A stretch of 64,000 nt of DNA from Thermoanaerobacterium xylanolyticum LX-11 (GCF_000189775.2 NC_015555.1:445001-509000), one strand, 5' to 3'. Positions 28,302 through 37,544 are shown, counted from the stretch's first letter. Notes: generated from the sequence alone by a model not told the origin. Program-made: numbers and translations.

Positions 28302-29534
28302 ATGAATATCGATATTATAAGAGAAGTAGATCCTGAAGTGGCTGATGCAATTTCTAATGAGATTAAAAGGCAGAAAAATAAGATTGAACTGATCGCATCA
28401 GAGAATTTTGTAAGCCCTGCAGTCATGGAAGCGATGGGTTCACCGCTTACGAACAAGTATGCTGAGGGGTATCCTGGAAAGCGGTATTACGGAGGTTGCG
28501 AGTACGTCGATGTAGTTGAGGAGCTGGCAAGAGAGAGGCTTAAAAAGCTTTTTGGAGCAGAGCATGCAAATGTACAGCCTCATTCTGGCGCTCAAGCCAA
28601 CATGGCAGCTTATTTTGCATTGATAAATCCAGGTGATACAGTATTAGGCATGAATCTGGCACACGGTGGACATTTAACACATGGCAGCAAAGTAAATTTC
28701 TCCGGCAAGTTGTACAACATCATACCTTATGGAGTAAGGGAAGACACTGGTTTTATAGACTACGATGAGTTGGAAAGATTAGCAAAAGAGTACAAGCCTA
28801 AGCTTATTGTAGCAGGTGCAAGCGCGTATCCCAGGATAATAGATTTTAAGAGATTTAAAGAAATTGCAGATTCAGTTGGAGCATATTTAATGGTAGACAT
28901 GGCACACATTGCAGGACTTGTAGCGGCAGGACTTCATCCTAATCCTGTAGAGTATTCAGACGTTGTAACGTCTACAACACATAAGACTTTAAGAGGGCCA
29001 AGAGGCGGCATAATCTTATCTAAAGAGGTTCACGCAAAGGCCATCGATAAATCTGTTTTTCCAGGAGTACAAGGTGGTCCACTGATGCACGTAATCGCTG
29101 CAAAAGCAGTATGCTTTAATGAAGCATTAAAACCAGAATTTAAAGAATATCAGAAGAAGATCGTGAGAAATGCAAAAGCCTTGGCAGATGGCCTTATGGA
29201 CAGAAAAGTGAACTTAGTTTCAGGTGGTACAGACAATCATTTGATGTTATTGGACTTAAGAGGGACTGGCGTCACAGGCAAGGAATTAGAAAAAAGGCTT
29301 GACTATGTAGGAATAACGGCAAATAAAAATGCCATACCAAACGATCCATTAGGTCCTAATGTCACTTCAGGCCTAAGGCTTGGAACACCAGCGGTTACTA
29401 CGAGAGGAATGAATGAAGATGATATGGATATGATTGCTGATATAATCTATAATGTTTTAAAAGATGAAAATTACGTTGATGTAGCTAAAAAGAGAGTAAG
29501 TGAACTTCTCGACAAATATCCACTTTATGAATAA
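28302..29534 (+). CDS. glyA: Serine hydroxymethyltransferase
   Basis: This 410-residue PLP enzyme interconverts serine and glycine with tetrahydrofolate. [21 protein letters not shown] and [15 protein letters not shown] are the characteristic N-terminal blocks. The PLP lysine is in [15 protein letters not shown] near 228, and the folate/inter-subunit region [13 protein letters not shown]-like segment appears as [21 protein letters not shown] 28302 follows TTGGAGGTAAG. It is monocistronic. Confidence 0.97.
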   Translation: MNIDIIREVDPEVADAISNEIKRQKNKIELIASENFVSPAVMEAMGSPLTNKYAEGYPGKRYYGGCEYVDVVEELARERLKKLFGAEHANVQPHSGAQANMAAYFALINPGDTVLGMNLAHGGHLTHGSKVNFSGKLYNIIPYGVREDTGFIDYDELERLAKEYKPKLIVAGASAYPRIIDFKRFKEIADSVGAYLMVDMAHIAGLVAAGLHPNPVEYSDVVTSTTHKTLRGPRGGIILSKEVHAKAIDKSVFPGVQGGPLMHVIAAKAVCFNEALKPEFKEYQKKIVRNAKALADGLMDRKVNLVSGGTDNHLMLLDLRGTGVTGKELEKRLDYVGITANKNAIPNDPLGPNVTSGLRLGTPAVTTRGMNEDDMDMIADIIYNVLKDENYVDVAKKRVSELLDKYPLYE

Positions 29535-29562
29535 GCCTGTAGTTAGGCTTATTTATTTTTTA
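29531..29562. terminator. Bidirectional terminator between glyA and the convergent gerAB-like gene
   Basis: A stem ATAAGCC / GGCTTAT with an 8-nt loop begins at the glyA stop and is followed by TTATTTTTT. It serves glyA and sits next to the end of the minus-strand gene. Confidence 0.75.
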
Positions 29563-30644
29563 CTTGTTTTAGGATTTCTTATGAATGACAGTATCAATGC
29601 TATGAGTGGTATGATTATCTGCAGCGGCACATGAATATAAAGCGTCGTCAATTTAAGCCCAATCAGAATGTGAAGTGGGTATGAATCAGCTATTAATATA
29701 GATAAGGCGTATACGATAGTGCCCACAGGTATAAGCAAAAATTTGTACTCTTTTAAGTTGAAGATCGTCTGTATTGTCTTTATGGCGGCATACGTAAAGA
29801 CAGTTATTTTTATGACACCTCCTATAACAGTTACTATTGCATAAAATGGGTCAAGATTTCTAAAAGTTCCAAATTTCATTATAAGTGCAAGCTCATAAAA
29901 TGGGAAATTTGCCCTTGTCGCTTCTGCTACTCCAAGGACTGAAAATATTTCCACTGTGTTTAATGCAAGCCAAAGGCCTGTTGTTACAACTAATGCAAAG
30001 CAATATTTGGTCAATTTATTTGTGTTAAACTTGAATTCTGGGAACACCATCATAAATGTGATAAGCTCACCGTATGGAAATGTGAGAATATTTGGAAATG
30101 CAGCTTTTACTACAGGCATAAGTCCATTTCCTAAGATAGGAAAAATTTTTTTTATAGTTACACAATTTACGCTGAATACGCCAATGAATTGAAAAAATGC
30201 CATGATAATAAAAGTTGGCAATAGCACGTGTGAAGACTTTATCATAACGCTTATGTCGAACACAAGGTAGTACATAACTACAACCAAAATTGCAATTGAA
30301 AAGGCTGATACAGGTGCTTGCTTGTATATGGTACCTATATTAAGCTCGGCAAAATCTCTTGTTACGCGGGCAGCTATGTACAAGAAGTAAATGGCGTAAA
30401 TTACAGAAAGCACTTTGCCAAATGCCTTTCCAAATGTGACTTCCAAAATTTGAGGCAGATTTCCATCGTGCATTTTATAAAGTGTTACGTATAAGTAGAC
30501 CAGTGGCAGTGCAGCGACAGTTGCCAGCAATATTGATATCCACGCGTCTTGCTTTGCAGACGCGCCTAATACAAATAATACAGCACTTCCTAATTCAAAC
30601 GCCAGCATTGCAGAAAAAAGTTCCTTGTACGTTATTTTATTCAT
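29553..30644 (-). CDS. GerAB/ArcD/ProY family spore germination permease
   Basis: This 363-residue, roughly ten-TM protein of the APC-type GerAB family opens with MNKITYKELFSAMLAFELGSAVLF, the typical N-terminus. GerAB proteins form the nutrient-sensing membrane subunit of germinant receptors and normally lie in gerA-B-C operons. No gerAA or gerAC homologue is adjacent, so this is an orphan B subunit. ATG 30644 is preferred (AGGA 10 nt upstream); the GTG at 30653 lies on the ribosome binding site. Presence supports an endospore-forming host. Confidence 0.85.
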   Translation of the reverse strand: MNKITYKELFSAMLAFELGSAVLFVLGASAKQDAWISILLATVAALPLVYLYVTLYKMHDGNLPQILEVTFGKAFGKVLSVIYAIYFLYIAARVTRDFAELNIGTIYKQAPVSAFSIAILVVVMYYLVFDISVMIKSSHVLLPTFIIMAFFQFIGVFSVNCVTIKKIFPILGNGLMPVVKAAFPNILTFPYGELITFMMVFPEFKFNTNKLTKYCFALVVTTGLWLALNTVEIFSVLGVAEATRANFPFYELALIMKFGTFRNLDPFYAIVTVIGGVIKITVFTYAAIKTIQTIFNLKEYKFLLIPVGTIVYALSILIADSYPLHILIGLKLTTLYIHVPLQIIIPLIALILSFIRNPKTSKK

Positions 30645-30706
30645 TAGTTTCACATCCTAATCTGCTATTCTATATTATTATGTTGTGAATAATTTTTTGT
30701 TTTTAC

Positions 30707-31639
30707 TCACTTAGAACCATTTTCAAACATAATTTCTATAAAATAAAACAGGTATTTCATTATTGGTAGAACCAACAATGTTGAAGCAATATTAAAGAAC
30801 ATATGGCTATTTGAAATTTGCAAAGACACATTGCCTGGAGTAATAAATTTCAAAAATTTATAGTAATAGTGTGTCAAAGGGAGAAAAACGATTGTTCCTA
30901 TTAGATTAAAAAGCACGTTAAAAATAGCTATTTTCTTTCCTTCTTTGTTTGTGGCAATGCTTATCAATAAAGCTTCAGAGCACGTGCCTATATTAAGTCC
31001 ATACACGATGTAGATGGCATTGTATACAGGCATTATTTTAACATTTGCAAGAACTTGAAGCATTGCGATGCAAAATGTGCTAGACTGCATGATAAGTGCC
31101 ATGACGATTCCAGTTGCTATGCCATAAAATGGGTTTTCTGTCATAGTGACAAAATTTTTTATAGCAGAAAAATTTCTAAGTGGTGAAACGGCTATATCAA
31201 TTATTTTTAGTCCCGCAAATATGATTCCGAAGCCCAAAAGTATATTGCCGATGAACTTAAATGTTTTTTGCTTTTGAAATCTTAAAATGGAGCCTAAAAA
31301 AATCAAGTAAGGTACAGCACTGTAAAGGTCAAATGCGTAGAGTTGAACGGCAATCGTTGTTCCGATATTTGCTCCCATTATTATGCCTGCTGCACTGTAC
31401 AAGTTTAGAAGTCCTGCATCAGCCATGCTAACTGCTACTATTGTAATCATGCTGCTGCTTTGCATCATTATGGCCAGAATGAATCCAATAAATATTGATA
31501 AATATATATTCCCTGTGTATTTTTCAATAAGTGTCTTGACTTTGTGCTTTGAAATGATTTTTAACGATGAAGTTAAAAATAAAAGTCCAAGGAGAAAAAT
31601 TGCGATACCTAAAGCTATGAAAAAGATCGTATTTACCAT
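30707..31639 (-). CDS. Na/Pi cotransporter family protein (NptA/PF02690 type)
   Basis: This 310-residue membrane protein has two inverted Na_Pi_cotrans repeats. Each repeat has a QSS motif, IMMQSSSMITIVAVS near 58 and LIMQSSTFCIAML near 187, followed by GANIGTT near 90 and GLNIGTC near 217. It probably imports phosphate with sodium. The PhoU-like C-terminal domain of longer relatives is missing. ATG 31639 is preceded by TGGAGGTC. It is on its own between two separately oriented genes. Confidence 0.88.
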   Translation of the reverse strand: MVNTIFFIALGIAIFLLGLLFLTSSLKIISKHKVKTLIEKYTGNIYLSIFIGFILAIMMQSSSMITIVAVSMADAGLLNLYSAAGIIMGANIGTTIAVQLYAFDLYSAVPYLIFLGSILRFQKQKTFKFIGNILLGFGIIFAGLKIIDIAVSPLRNFSAIKNFVTMTENPFYGIATGIVMALIMQSSTFCIAMLQVLANVKIMPVYNAIYIVYGLNIGTCSEALLISIATNKEGKKIAIFNVLFNLIGTIVFLPLTHYYYKFLKFITPGNVSLQISNSHMFFNIASTLLVLPIMKYLFYFIEIMFENGSK

Positions 31640-31768
31640 TTTGACCTCCAGCGTTTTTTTAATACATATTTATTTTGATTTTGAAATATTACTATTAAAT
31701 ATGACTTTGTATAAAATGATTTTTTTTCTGGATACTAATTAGTAGTAATAATCATAGAAGGTGATGAT

Positions 31769-34114
31769 ATGAAAGCTATAATCATGGCTGGTGGTGAGGG
31801 TAGCAGGTTAAGGCCGTTGACATGTGGAATTCCTAAGCCTATGGTACCTATGGCTGGAAAGCCAGCTATTTGGCATATTATAAACCATGTTCAAAAGTAT
31901 GGCATAAATGATGTGGGTGTAACCCTTTTTTATTTGCCTCACAAGATAAAAGATTATTTGTATGAGCAATACGGTGACGTGATAAAGTATTATGTGGAAG
32001 ATAAACCACTTGGGACAGCAGGCAGCGTAAAGAATGCTGCTGATTTTCTTGATGATACATTTGTGGTAATAAGCGGCGATGTGATAACAGATATAGATCT
32101 GAAAAAGGCTTATGAATTTCACAAAAACAAAGGTTCGAAAGTGACATTGGTGCTTACAAAAGTAGATATTCCATTGGAATATGGCGTTGTGATAACAGAT
32201 GATGATGGAAAAATCGTGAAGTTTTTAGAAAAACCATCATGGGGAGAGGTATTTAGCGATACTGTAAATACAGGTATTTACATCATAGAGCCTGAGATTC
32301 TAAATTTCATACCTGAGAACAGGCAATTTGACTTTAGCAAGGATTTATTTCCAATGCTGCTTGAAAAAAATGTTCATGTGTATGGATACATCAGCAACGA
32401 TTACTGGTGTGACATAGGGAATGGAGTTCAATACCTTAAAAGCCACCTTGATCTCCTAAGTGGGAATATCGATCTTGGATTTAAAGAGAAAATAAGCAAA
32501 GATGGAATGATTTTTGGTAAAAATGTTTTTATATCTCAGAGTGCCAAGCTTGTTCCGCCATTAATAATAGGCGACAGTGCTATTATAGATGATGGTGCAG
32601 TGATAGGACCGAATGTAATAATTGGAAGTGGAAGCTATGTAGGACCTATGTCAACATTAAAGAATAGCGTACTTTGGGACAATGTAAAAATTGGAAGAAA
32701 TAACGAAATCAGAGGAACTGTATTTTGCAGCGGAGCAATTACCGAAAATAACGTCAGGACTTTTGATAATTCAATAATAGGTGAAAAATCTAAGCTTCAA
32801 TCGTTTTGTGAGATTAAACCAAATACGAAAATATGGCCTAATAGAATCATATCAACAGGGAATATAGTAGAAAGAGATGTTGTGTGGGGAAATAATGATG
32901 AAGCGTCATTGTTTGGAGATAGAGGGATAAAGGGGAATTTGCATGATAATCTTACACCTGACAATTTGGTAAGATTAGGTGAAGTAATAGGCAGCATATT
33001 TGATGGAGAGATACTTGTGGGATGTGTGGATGATTCTTACGCAAGATTAGCTTTAAATCTTTTAAAAGATGGGATAATTTCAGTGGGAAGAAAGGTGTAC
33101 AATGCTCATTCTACCATGCTGCCTGCTATGAGGTATTCTATCAAAAAAAATGGATATAAAGCAGGCGTATTTGTAAAAAAAATAGATAAAAAAACGGTAA
33201 ATATTATTTTAATAGATGAGAATGGGTGTGACGTGGACAGAAATGTAGAGAAAAAGATATTGAATAAATACAAGATCAACGATTATAGTATAGCCAATGT
33301 TATAAATGACGAAGTTATAGTAGATGTAAATAAGGAGTACGCTGAAAGTTTATCTTTAAATGGCGATTCATTTGAAAAATTAAATGTAAATTTTATTGGT
33401 CAGACCACAAGAAGTTTATTAAGCTTGTTAAATCAAAGTCGCGGTTATGAAAAAGCTGTGGCAAGTTACGATATGGGTATTAAGATTTCAGATGATGGAG
33501 AAAATGTTGAAATTTATGATGATGAAGGACATTTGCTTGATGAAGATGAATTGGATTATTTGAGGATACTTGTCGGCAAGGAAAATGGGAAAAGTAAGTT
33601 TATAATACCATTCAATAGTTCTCAATTTTTAAGTGAAATGTCGAAAGAGCTTGGCATCGAGACGAGGTTTAGTAAAATCTCTCAGAGCGAGAAGATGAAA
33701 AAAATGTTTGAGATTGAAAGTAATAATGGTGATGAGAATTCTCAGTTTAGCCTTAGTTTCGACGGTATAAATTTTACATTGAGATTAGTTGAATATTTAA
33801 GCAAAAACAAGCTTAAATTGTCTGATTTAAAGAAGTCTATACCACAGAGGGTTAAATTGAACAAAGTGATAAACTGTAATTGGAAGGACAAGGGTTTGAT
33901 AATAAGAAAGTTTTACGAAAAAAAGGATGAAAAATCGATGTTTTTAGATGGGATAAGGTTTAATTATGGCGATGCTTGGGTTTTGTTAGTTCCAGATTCA
34001 GAGCTGCCTGCATGCAGAATATATTCAGAGGCTCCCACAAAGGAAAAAGCAGAGGCACTTTTAAACAAGTATGTTGAATATGTGAATGAAATAATAAAGT
34101 CTAAAGACAGTTAA
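31769..34114 (+). CDS. Sugar-1-phosphate nucleotidyltransferase fused to a degenerate phosphomannomutase-like domain
   Basis: This 781-residue fusion has a nucleotidyltransferase at 1-240 (GGEGSRLRPLTCGIPKPMVP; GDVITDID metal site), a left-handed beta-helix at about 250-370, and an alpha-D-phosphohexomutase-like region from about 385 to the end. It resembles mannose-1-phosphate guanylyltransferase/phosphomannomutase fusions. In the mutase half, the expected TASHNP phosphoserine loop is replaced by VFVKKIDKKTVN, and the phosphate-binding RPSGTEP motif near the C-terminus is VPDSELP. The mutase half is therefore probably catalytically dead and may be regulatory or structural. ATG 31769 follows GAAGGTGATG. 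Confidence 0.85.
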   Translation: MKAIIMAGGEGSRLRPLTCGIPKPMVPMAGKPAIWHIINHVQKYGINDVGVTLFYLPHKIKDYLYEQYGDVIKYYVEDKPLGTAGSVKNAADFLDDTFVVISGDVITDIDLKKAYEFHKNKGSKVTLVLTKVDIPLEYGVVITDDDGKIVKFLEKPSWGEVFSDTVNTGIYIIEPEILNFIPENRQFDFSKDLFPMLLEKNVHVYGYISNDYWCDIGNGVQYLKSHLDLLSGNIDLGFKEKISKDGMIFGKNVFISQSAKLVPPLIIGDSAIIDDGAVIGPNVIIGSGSYVGPMSTLKNSVLWDNVKIGRNNEIRGTVFCSGAITENNVRTFDNSIIGEKSKLQSFCEIKPNTKIWPNRIISTGNIVERDVVWGNNDEASLFGDRGIKGNLHDNLTPDNLVRLGEVIGSIFDGEILVGCVDDSYARLALNLLKDGIISVGRKVYNAHSTMLPAMRYSIKKNGYKAGVFVKKIDKKTVNIILIDENGCDVDRNVEKKILNKYKINDYSIANVINDEVIVDVNKEYAESLSLNGDSFEKLNVNFIGQTTRSLLSLLNQSRGYEKAVASYDMGIKISDDGENVEIYDDEGHLLDEDELDYLRILVGKENGKSKFIIPFNSSQFLSEMSKELGIETRFSKISQSEKMKKMFEIESNNGDENSQFSLSFDGINFTLRLVEYLSKNKLKLSDLKKSIPQRVKLNKVINCNWKDKGLIIRKFYEKKDEKSMFLDGIRFNYGDAWVLLVPDSELPACRIYSEAPTKEKAEALLNKYVEYVNEIIKSKDS

Positions 34115-34131
34115 TAAAAAATTAATGTCTA

Positions 34132-34198
34132 AAACATTGCAGATGAACCTAAAAATTGATATAGTTAATATTGTGGAATGATCTGCAATGTTTTTATT
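34132..34198 (+). terminator. Long-loop intrinsic terminator
   Basis: The 13-bp arms AAACATTGCAGAT (34132-34144) and ATCTGCAATGTTT (34181-34193) enclose a 36-nt loop and are followed by TTATTTTTG. Confidence 0.75.
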
Positions 34199-34219
34199 TT
34201 TGCTTAGAATGGTGATAAT

Positions 34220-34489
34220 ATGTCAAACAAATACATATCTGCTTCTGAGATAAATCAATACTTGTATTGCCCATATCAATGGTACTATGAAAAAAAGTAC
34301 GGACATAAATATATAAATGAATTGAGAGAAAAAAACGGCATAAGGTATGAAGATAGCAACTTTAAAAAAGGCATTGAGTATCATGAGAAATACTATAGAG
34401 ATATTGTAAAGTTAAAATACAAGAAAATAGCTATAGCCATATTGATTCTCTTGGCTTTTGTAGCTATTGTAATAGGGTTTTTGAAATGA
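34220..34489 (+). CDS. Membrane-anchored Cas4-like N-terminal fragment (split PD-(D/E)XK protein, part 1)
   Basis: This 89-residue protein looks like the first quarter of a Cas4/RecB-type nuclease: ISASEINQYLYCPYQWYYE with Cys17, the position of the first Fe-S cysteine in Cas4, then FKKGIEYHEKYYR, and a single TM helix at about 69-88. The catalytic core is missing here but is found in the next gene, which starts at an overlapping ATGA and also begins with a TM helix. Reading frames differ by one. It could be a natural two-subunit split or a frameshifted single gene; the clean ATGA overlap favours a real split. Confidence 0.7.
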   Translation: MSNKYISASEINQYLYCPYQWYYEKKYGHKYINELREKNGIRYEDSNFKKGIEYHEKYYRDIVKLKYKKIAIAILILLAFVAIVIGFLK

Positions 34490-35058
34490 TAGTGTTAAAT
34501 TTTGTCTTTACACTTTTAATACTTTACGTCATCTTGAAGGAGATTGCAGAAAAAAGACCTCCTTATAAGGAGATGAAAAGGACAATCGGTTTCAAAAGAG
34601 GAAAGCTTATATACATAGATAAGCAGGAAGAGGTAAAAAAGGACGGCGTTATGTACAGCAAGCTTTTAAAATCTTCAAAATATGGCATAAGTGGAAAGCC
34701 AGATTATATTTACGATGTTGGGAATGAATTGATACCGTTGGAGCTAAAAAGTTCAAAAGCCGAAGGACATTCCCCATTTTTGAAAGATGTGATGCAATTG
34801 ACTGCTTATTTTTTGATAATAGAAGAAGAATTTGGTAAAAAAGTAAGACGGGGTAGAATCGTCTATCAAAATACGATGTTTGAAGTATATAATACGAAAG
34901 GTCTTAGAAGAGAACTTATTAAAATTATAAAAGAGATGAGACTCTTAGAGGAAGAAAAGTTTTTCCCTGATGTGGAAGGGGATTTTATAAAGTGCAGATT
35001 TTGCCCATGTAGAGACACTGTGTGCGAAATATATAAAGGAAGCAAAGTAAAAATCTGA
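34486..35058 (+). CDS. Membrane-anchored Cas4-like nuclease core (split PD-(D/E)XK protein, part 2)
   Basis: This 190-residue protein starts with a TM helix (3-19), followed by a PD-(D/E)XK core: D73 in ISGKPDYIY, E86 and K88 in PLELKSSK, and Q104 in QLTAY. The C-terminus carries a cysteine cluster at 170, 173, 175 and 180 (CRFCPCRDTVC), where Cas4 proteins hold three of four Fe-S ligands. The fourth would come from Cys17 of the upstream partner. No CRISPR array or other cas gene is nearby. The function is unknown; DNA end processing at the membrane is an inference only. Confidence 0.8.
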   Translation: MIVLNFVFTLLILYVILKEIAEKRPPYKEMKRTIGFKRGKLIYIDKQEEVKKDGVMYSKLLKSSKYGISGKPDYIYDVGNELIPLELKSSKAEGHSPFLKDVMQLTAYFLIIEEEFGKKVRRGRIVYQNTMFEVYNTKGLRRELIKIIKEMRLLEEEKFFPDVEGDFIKCRFCPCRDTVCEIYKGSKVKI

Positions 35059-35124
35059 TAAGAATACAAAACATCTGAATGCAAAAAATACATAAGAAGA
35101 TATTTTTGAAATGAGGATGATAAA

Positions 35125-36090
35125 ATGTTAAAAAAGTTAGGTGTTTTATTTTTTGTCATAGTGATGGTTTTATCGACAGCGTCTTGCAGCTTTCTGAAAA
35201 CCAAGAATCCAACAAATGTGGAAAAGAAGTCTGTTCAAAAGCCAAGTGTGAATGTGAAGACAAATAGCAGTGTGGCAAGCAATAACGGGAAAGATAATTC
35301 AGCTAAAAATACTTCTAACGATGTTAGTGATACTAAGATTACGGAAAACAACACCGTGAATAGCAATGTGTACAGTAATTCTTTGATAAATGCACAAGGC
35401 CTTGATAATACATTGTACGGATGGGGTATGAGGGTGTTACCTGATCACAAGACGCCTGAGATTACATCCAAAGCTATGAGCCTTATAAAAAAATACGATG
35501 GAATATTTACAGGCGACACAACAAAAAAATACGTGTACTTGACATTCGATGAAGGATATGAAAACGGATATACACCTAAAATCTTAGACATACTAAAGGT
35601 AAATGATGTAAAAGCGGCTTTTTTTGTGACGGGTCCGTATATTAAAGAGCATGGTGATCTTGTTAAGAGAATGGTGTCTGAAGGACATATAGTAGGCAAC
35701 CATACAGTAAATCACCCCAGTCTTCCTAAGCTTTCAGATGAAAAAGTTAAAACCGAGATAACTGGTCTTGCTGAAATGTTTAAAGAGCTTACAGGAAAAG
35801 ATATGCATTATTTGAGGCCACCTATGGGTGAGTACAGCGAAAGGACATTGTATATAGCAAAGTCTTTGGGATATAAGACGGTGTTTTGGAGTCTTGCTCT
35901 TGCTGATTGGCAGCCACTGCCAGGAGGTCCTGATGAAAGCTACAATACCGTTATGGCCAGAATTCATCCAGGAGCAGTAATACTGCTTCATGCTGTCTCA
36001 AAAGATGATACGATGGCTCTTGATAGGATATTAAAAGATATAAAAGCGCAGGGATATGTATTTAAGACTTTAGATGATATAAGCCAATAA
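35125..36090 (+). CDS. PdaA-like polysaccharide (muramic acid) deacetylase, lipoprotein
   Basis: This 321-residue carbohydrate esterase 4 protein has a lipoprotein signal peptide with lipobox STASC (Cys21), a Ser/Asn/Lys-rich linker to about 75, then a NodB domain. Motif 1 YLTFDEGYENGYT has the PdaA-type pattern rather than the canonical TFDDG; GNHTVNHP supplies the metal histidines, LRPPMGEYSERT is motif 3 and VILLHAVSKD motif 5. PdaA makes the muramic-delta-lactam of spore cortex, matching the gerAB-like gene nearby. ATG 35125 has GAGGAT upstream. Confidence 0.9.
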   Translation: MLKKLGVLFFVIVMVLSTASCSFLKTKNPTNVEKKSVQKPSVNVKTNSSVASNNGKDNSAKNTSNDVSDTKITENNTVNSNVYSNSLINAQGLDNTLYGWGMRVLPDHKTPEITSKAMSLIKKYDGIFTGDTTKKYVYLTFDEGYENGYTPKILDILKVNDVKAAFFVTGPYIKEHGDLVKRMVSEGHIVGNHTVNHPSLPKLSDEKVKTEITGLAEMFKELTGKDMHYLRPPMGEYSERTLYIAKSLGYKTVFWSLALADWQPLPGGPDESYNTVMARIHPGAVILLHAVSKDDTMALDRILKDIKAQGYVFKTLDDISQ

Positions 36091-36105
36091 AGCGAGGGGA
36101 TAATT

Positions 36106-37140
36106 TTGAATCATATATTAGAGAGGAAGAATTTTTACATGATGGCTGTTGCGTTTGTTTTAAGCTTTGGCGCTATAGCCATCATAATGAAATTTTCAGG
36201 GTATCAAGGATTAAAAGATGTTATGAATATAAATCCTATATACATTGGCATCATGCTGCTTTTTATTTTTTTAAGCTTGATGGTTGATACTTATAGGATA
36301 AGGGATTTACTATTGGCGTTAGGAGAAGATCTAAGCGTTGGATATCTATTTAAGTTCAATTTGGCTACTTTTTTCTTCAGTTATATAACTCCATTTGGTT
36401 CAGGTGCACTTCCAATAACTATTTACCTTTTAAACAAAAAAAAGATACCACCAAATAAAAGTCTTATGATTTTTACAGCCAAGATTTTGTTTTCAGGTAT
36501 TTTTTTCGGCACGATACCTCCTATTTTACTGATATTTTTTAGAAAGCAGTTGGAGCTTACGCATGCTTTATCTATATTTGCCATATTGGTTTCATTTATA
36601 CTACTGATTTTATTGATAGCTCTCATCTATATAATATTGAGGCCAGCTTTTTTAATCTCTGTAGTAAATTTGATTGCTGGCATAAGTTTTTTCTCAGGTG
36701 AAAGGTATAAAAAGTTTTTTGAAAATACAAAAACTGAAATTATTGAATACAATCACAGATTTAATGAACTTTTCATGGTAAGTTCGGGAGGAAAGCTCTT
36801 AATATCACAGCTTTTGTACGCTATGCTTTTTTGGACTTTGTTTTACAGCATTGCACCAATTTTGATGATAGCAATGAACATAAAATTCAATATTTTAGCT
36901 GTCATATCAAGGCAAATTATATTTTACGATATTCTTGCTTATAATGTGATACCAAGTGGGGCAGGATTTGTTGAAGTTGGCTTTGCCAGTATATTTTCAA
37001 ATATAGTTCCACATCATCTATTAGGTGTGTTTATAGGTATATGGAGATTTTTCACATACTACGTTTATTTGATTGCATCAGGAATAGGATTTTTCTTAAT
37101 GATGAGAAAAGATACAGACAAGCCGTTAGGCGCTGAATGA
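36106..37140 (+). CDS. Lysylphosphatidylglycerol synthase TM-domain/UPF0104-like flippase
   Basis: This 344-residue protein with about eight TM helices resembles the membrane half of MprF-type proteins. The motif YITPFGSGALPITIYLL near 90-106 and SGAGFVEVGFASIF near 285 match conserved family blocks. It probably moves a lipid across the membrane; the substrate is unknown. TTG 36106 is chosen because GAGGGG lies about 7 nt upstream. It follows the PdaA gene by 15 nt and is likely co-transcribed. Confidence 0.82.
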   Translation: MNHILERKNFYMMAVAFVLSFGAIAIIMKFSGYQGLKDVMNINPIYIGIMLLFIFLSLMVDTYRIRDLLLALGEDLSVGYLFKFNLATFFFSYITPFGSGALPITIYLLNKKKIPPNKSLMIFTAKILFSGIFFGTIPPILLIFFRKQLELTHALSIFAILVSFILLILLIALIYIILRPAFLISVVNLIAGISFFSGERYKKFFENTKTEIIEYNHRFNELFMVSSGGKLLISQLLYAMLFWTLFYSIAPILMIAMNIKFNILAVISRQIIFYDILAYNVIPSGAGFVEVGFASIFSNIVPHHLLGVFIGIWRFFTYYVYLIASGIGFFLMMRKDTDKPLGAE

Positions 37141-37175
37141 TTATTTTACCACATTGCGCCTTAAAAATCTTTTTA

Positions 37176-37204
37176 TTGACTTTATTCGAAAAAACGAATA
37201 TAAT
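37176..37204 (+). promoter_or_regulatory. arsR promoter with an ATTCG-N6-CGAAT operator in the spacer
   Basis: TTGACT (37176-37181), 17 nt and TATAAT (37199-37204) form a near-consensus promoter. The spacer is filled by ATTCGAAAAAACGAAT (37184-37199), a perfect 5-bp inverted repeat with a 6-nt centre. Occupancy would block polymerase, so the gene is probably autorepressed. Confidence 0.85.
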
Positions 37205-37224
37205 TAGTTGGGAAGGGTGATAAC

Positions 37225-37509
37225 ATGGTAACAATTGATTTGTACGACAAGACGGCTGAGTACTTTAAAGCACTGTCGCATCCGACAAGAATCAAGATTA
37301 TTGAGCTTCTAAGTAGAAATGAGATGTGCGTTTGTGAAATGATGGCTGTTTTGAATCTTGACCAATCTCATATTTCAAGACATCTTATGGTGTTAAGAGC
37401 AAATGGGATAGTAAAAGATTCAAGGGAAGGGACGAAGATTTATTATACTCTTAAAAATAAGGACATGGTTAAAATTATAGATTCAGTTAAGAAAATAGTT
37501 GGTGAGTAG
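37225..37509 (+). CDS. ArsR/SmtB family repressor
   Basis: This 94-residue winged-helix repressor has Cys35 and Cys37 in the MCVCE motif at the start of the recognition region (the ELCVCDL position of ArsR), with the DNA-recognition helix DQSHISRHLMVLRANG. The ligand could be a thiophilic metal or metalloid, or a reactive sulfur species; sequence does not decide. The operator ATTCG-N6-CGAAT occurs at its own promoter and upstream of two following transcription units, so it probably governs the whole 37-40 kb redox cluster. It is unlike the second ArsR at 50.4-50.7 kb. Confidence 0.92.
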   Translation: MVTIDLYDKTAEYFKALSHPTRIKIIELLSRNEMCVCEMMAVLNLDQSHISRHLMVLRANGIVKDSREGTKIYYTLKNKDMVKIIDSVKKIVGE

Positions 37510-37528
37510 GCAGTTGCTTATCCGATAT

Positions 37529-37544
37529 ATTCGAATAACCGAAT
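37529..37544. promoter_or_regulatory. Second copy of the ArsR-type operator
   Basis: ATTCGAATAACCGAAT keeps both 5-bp arms of the first operator, with a different 6-nt centre. It lies between arsR and the transporter gene, about 27 nt upstream of the transporter -35. Confidence 0.75.

Noticed and set aside
34220-35058. A CRISPR-Cas locus around the Cas4-like genes
   Set aside because: No direct-repeat/spacer array and no cas1, cas2 or effector gene is present in the surrounding sequence.
37225-37509. First ArsR as the arsenic-operon regulator
   Set aside because: A complete arsR-acr3-arsC operon with its own promoter lies at 48.9-50.8 kb and lacks the ATTCG-N6-CGAAT operator.
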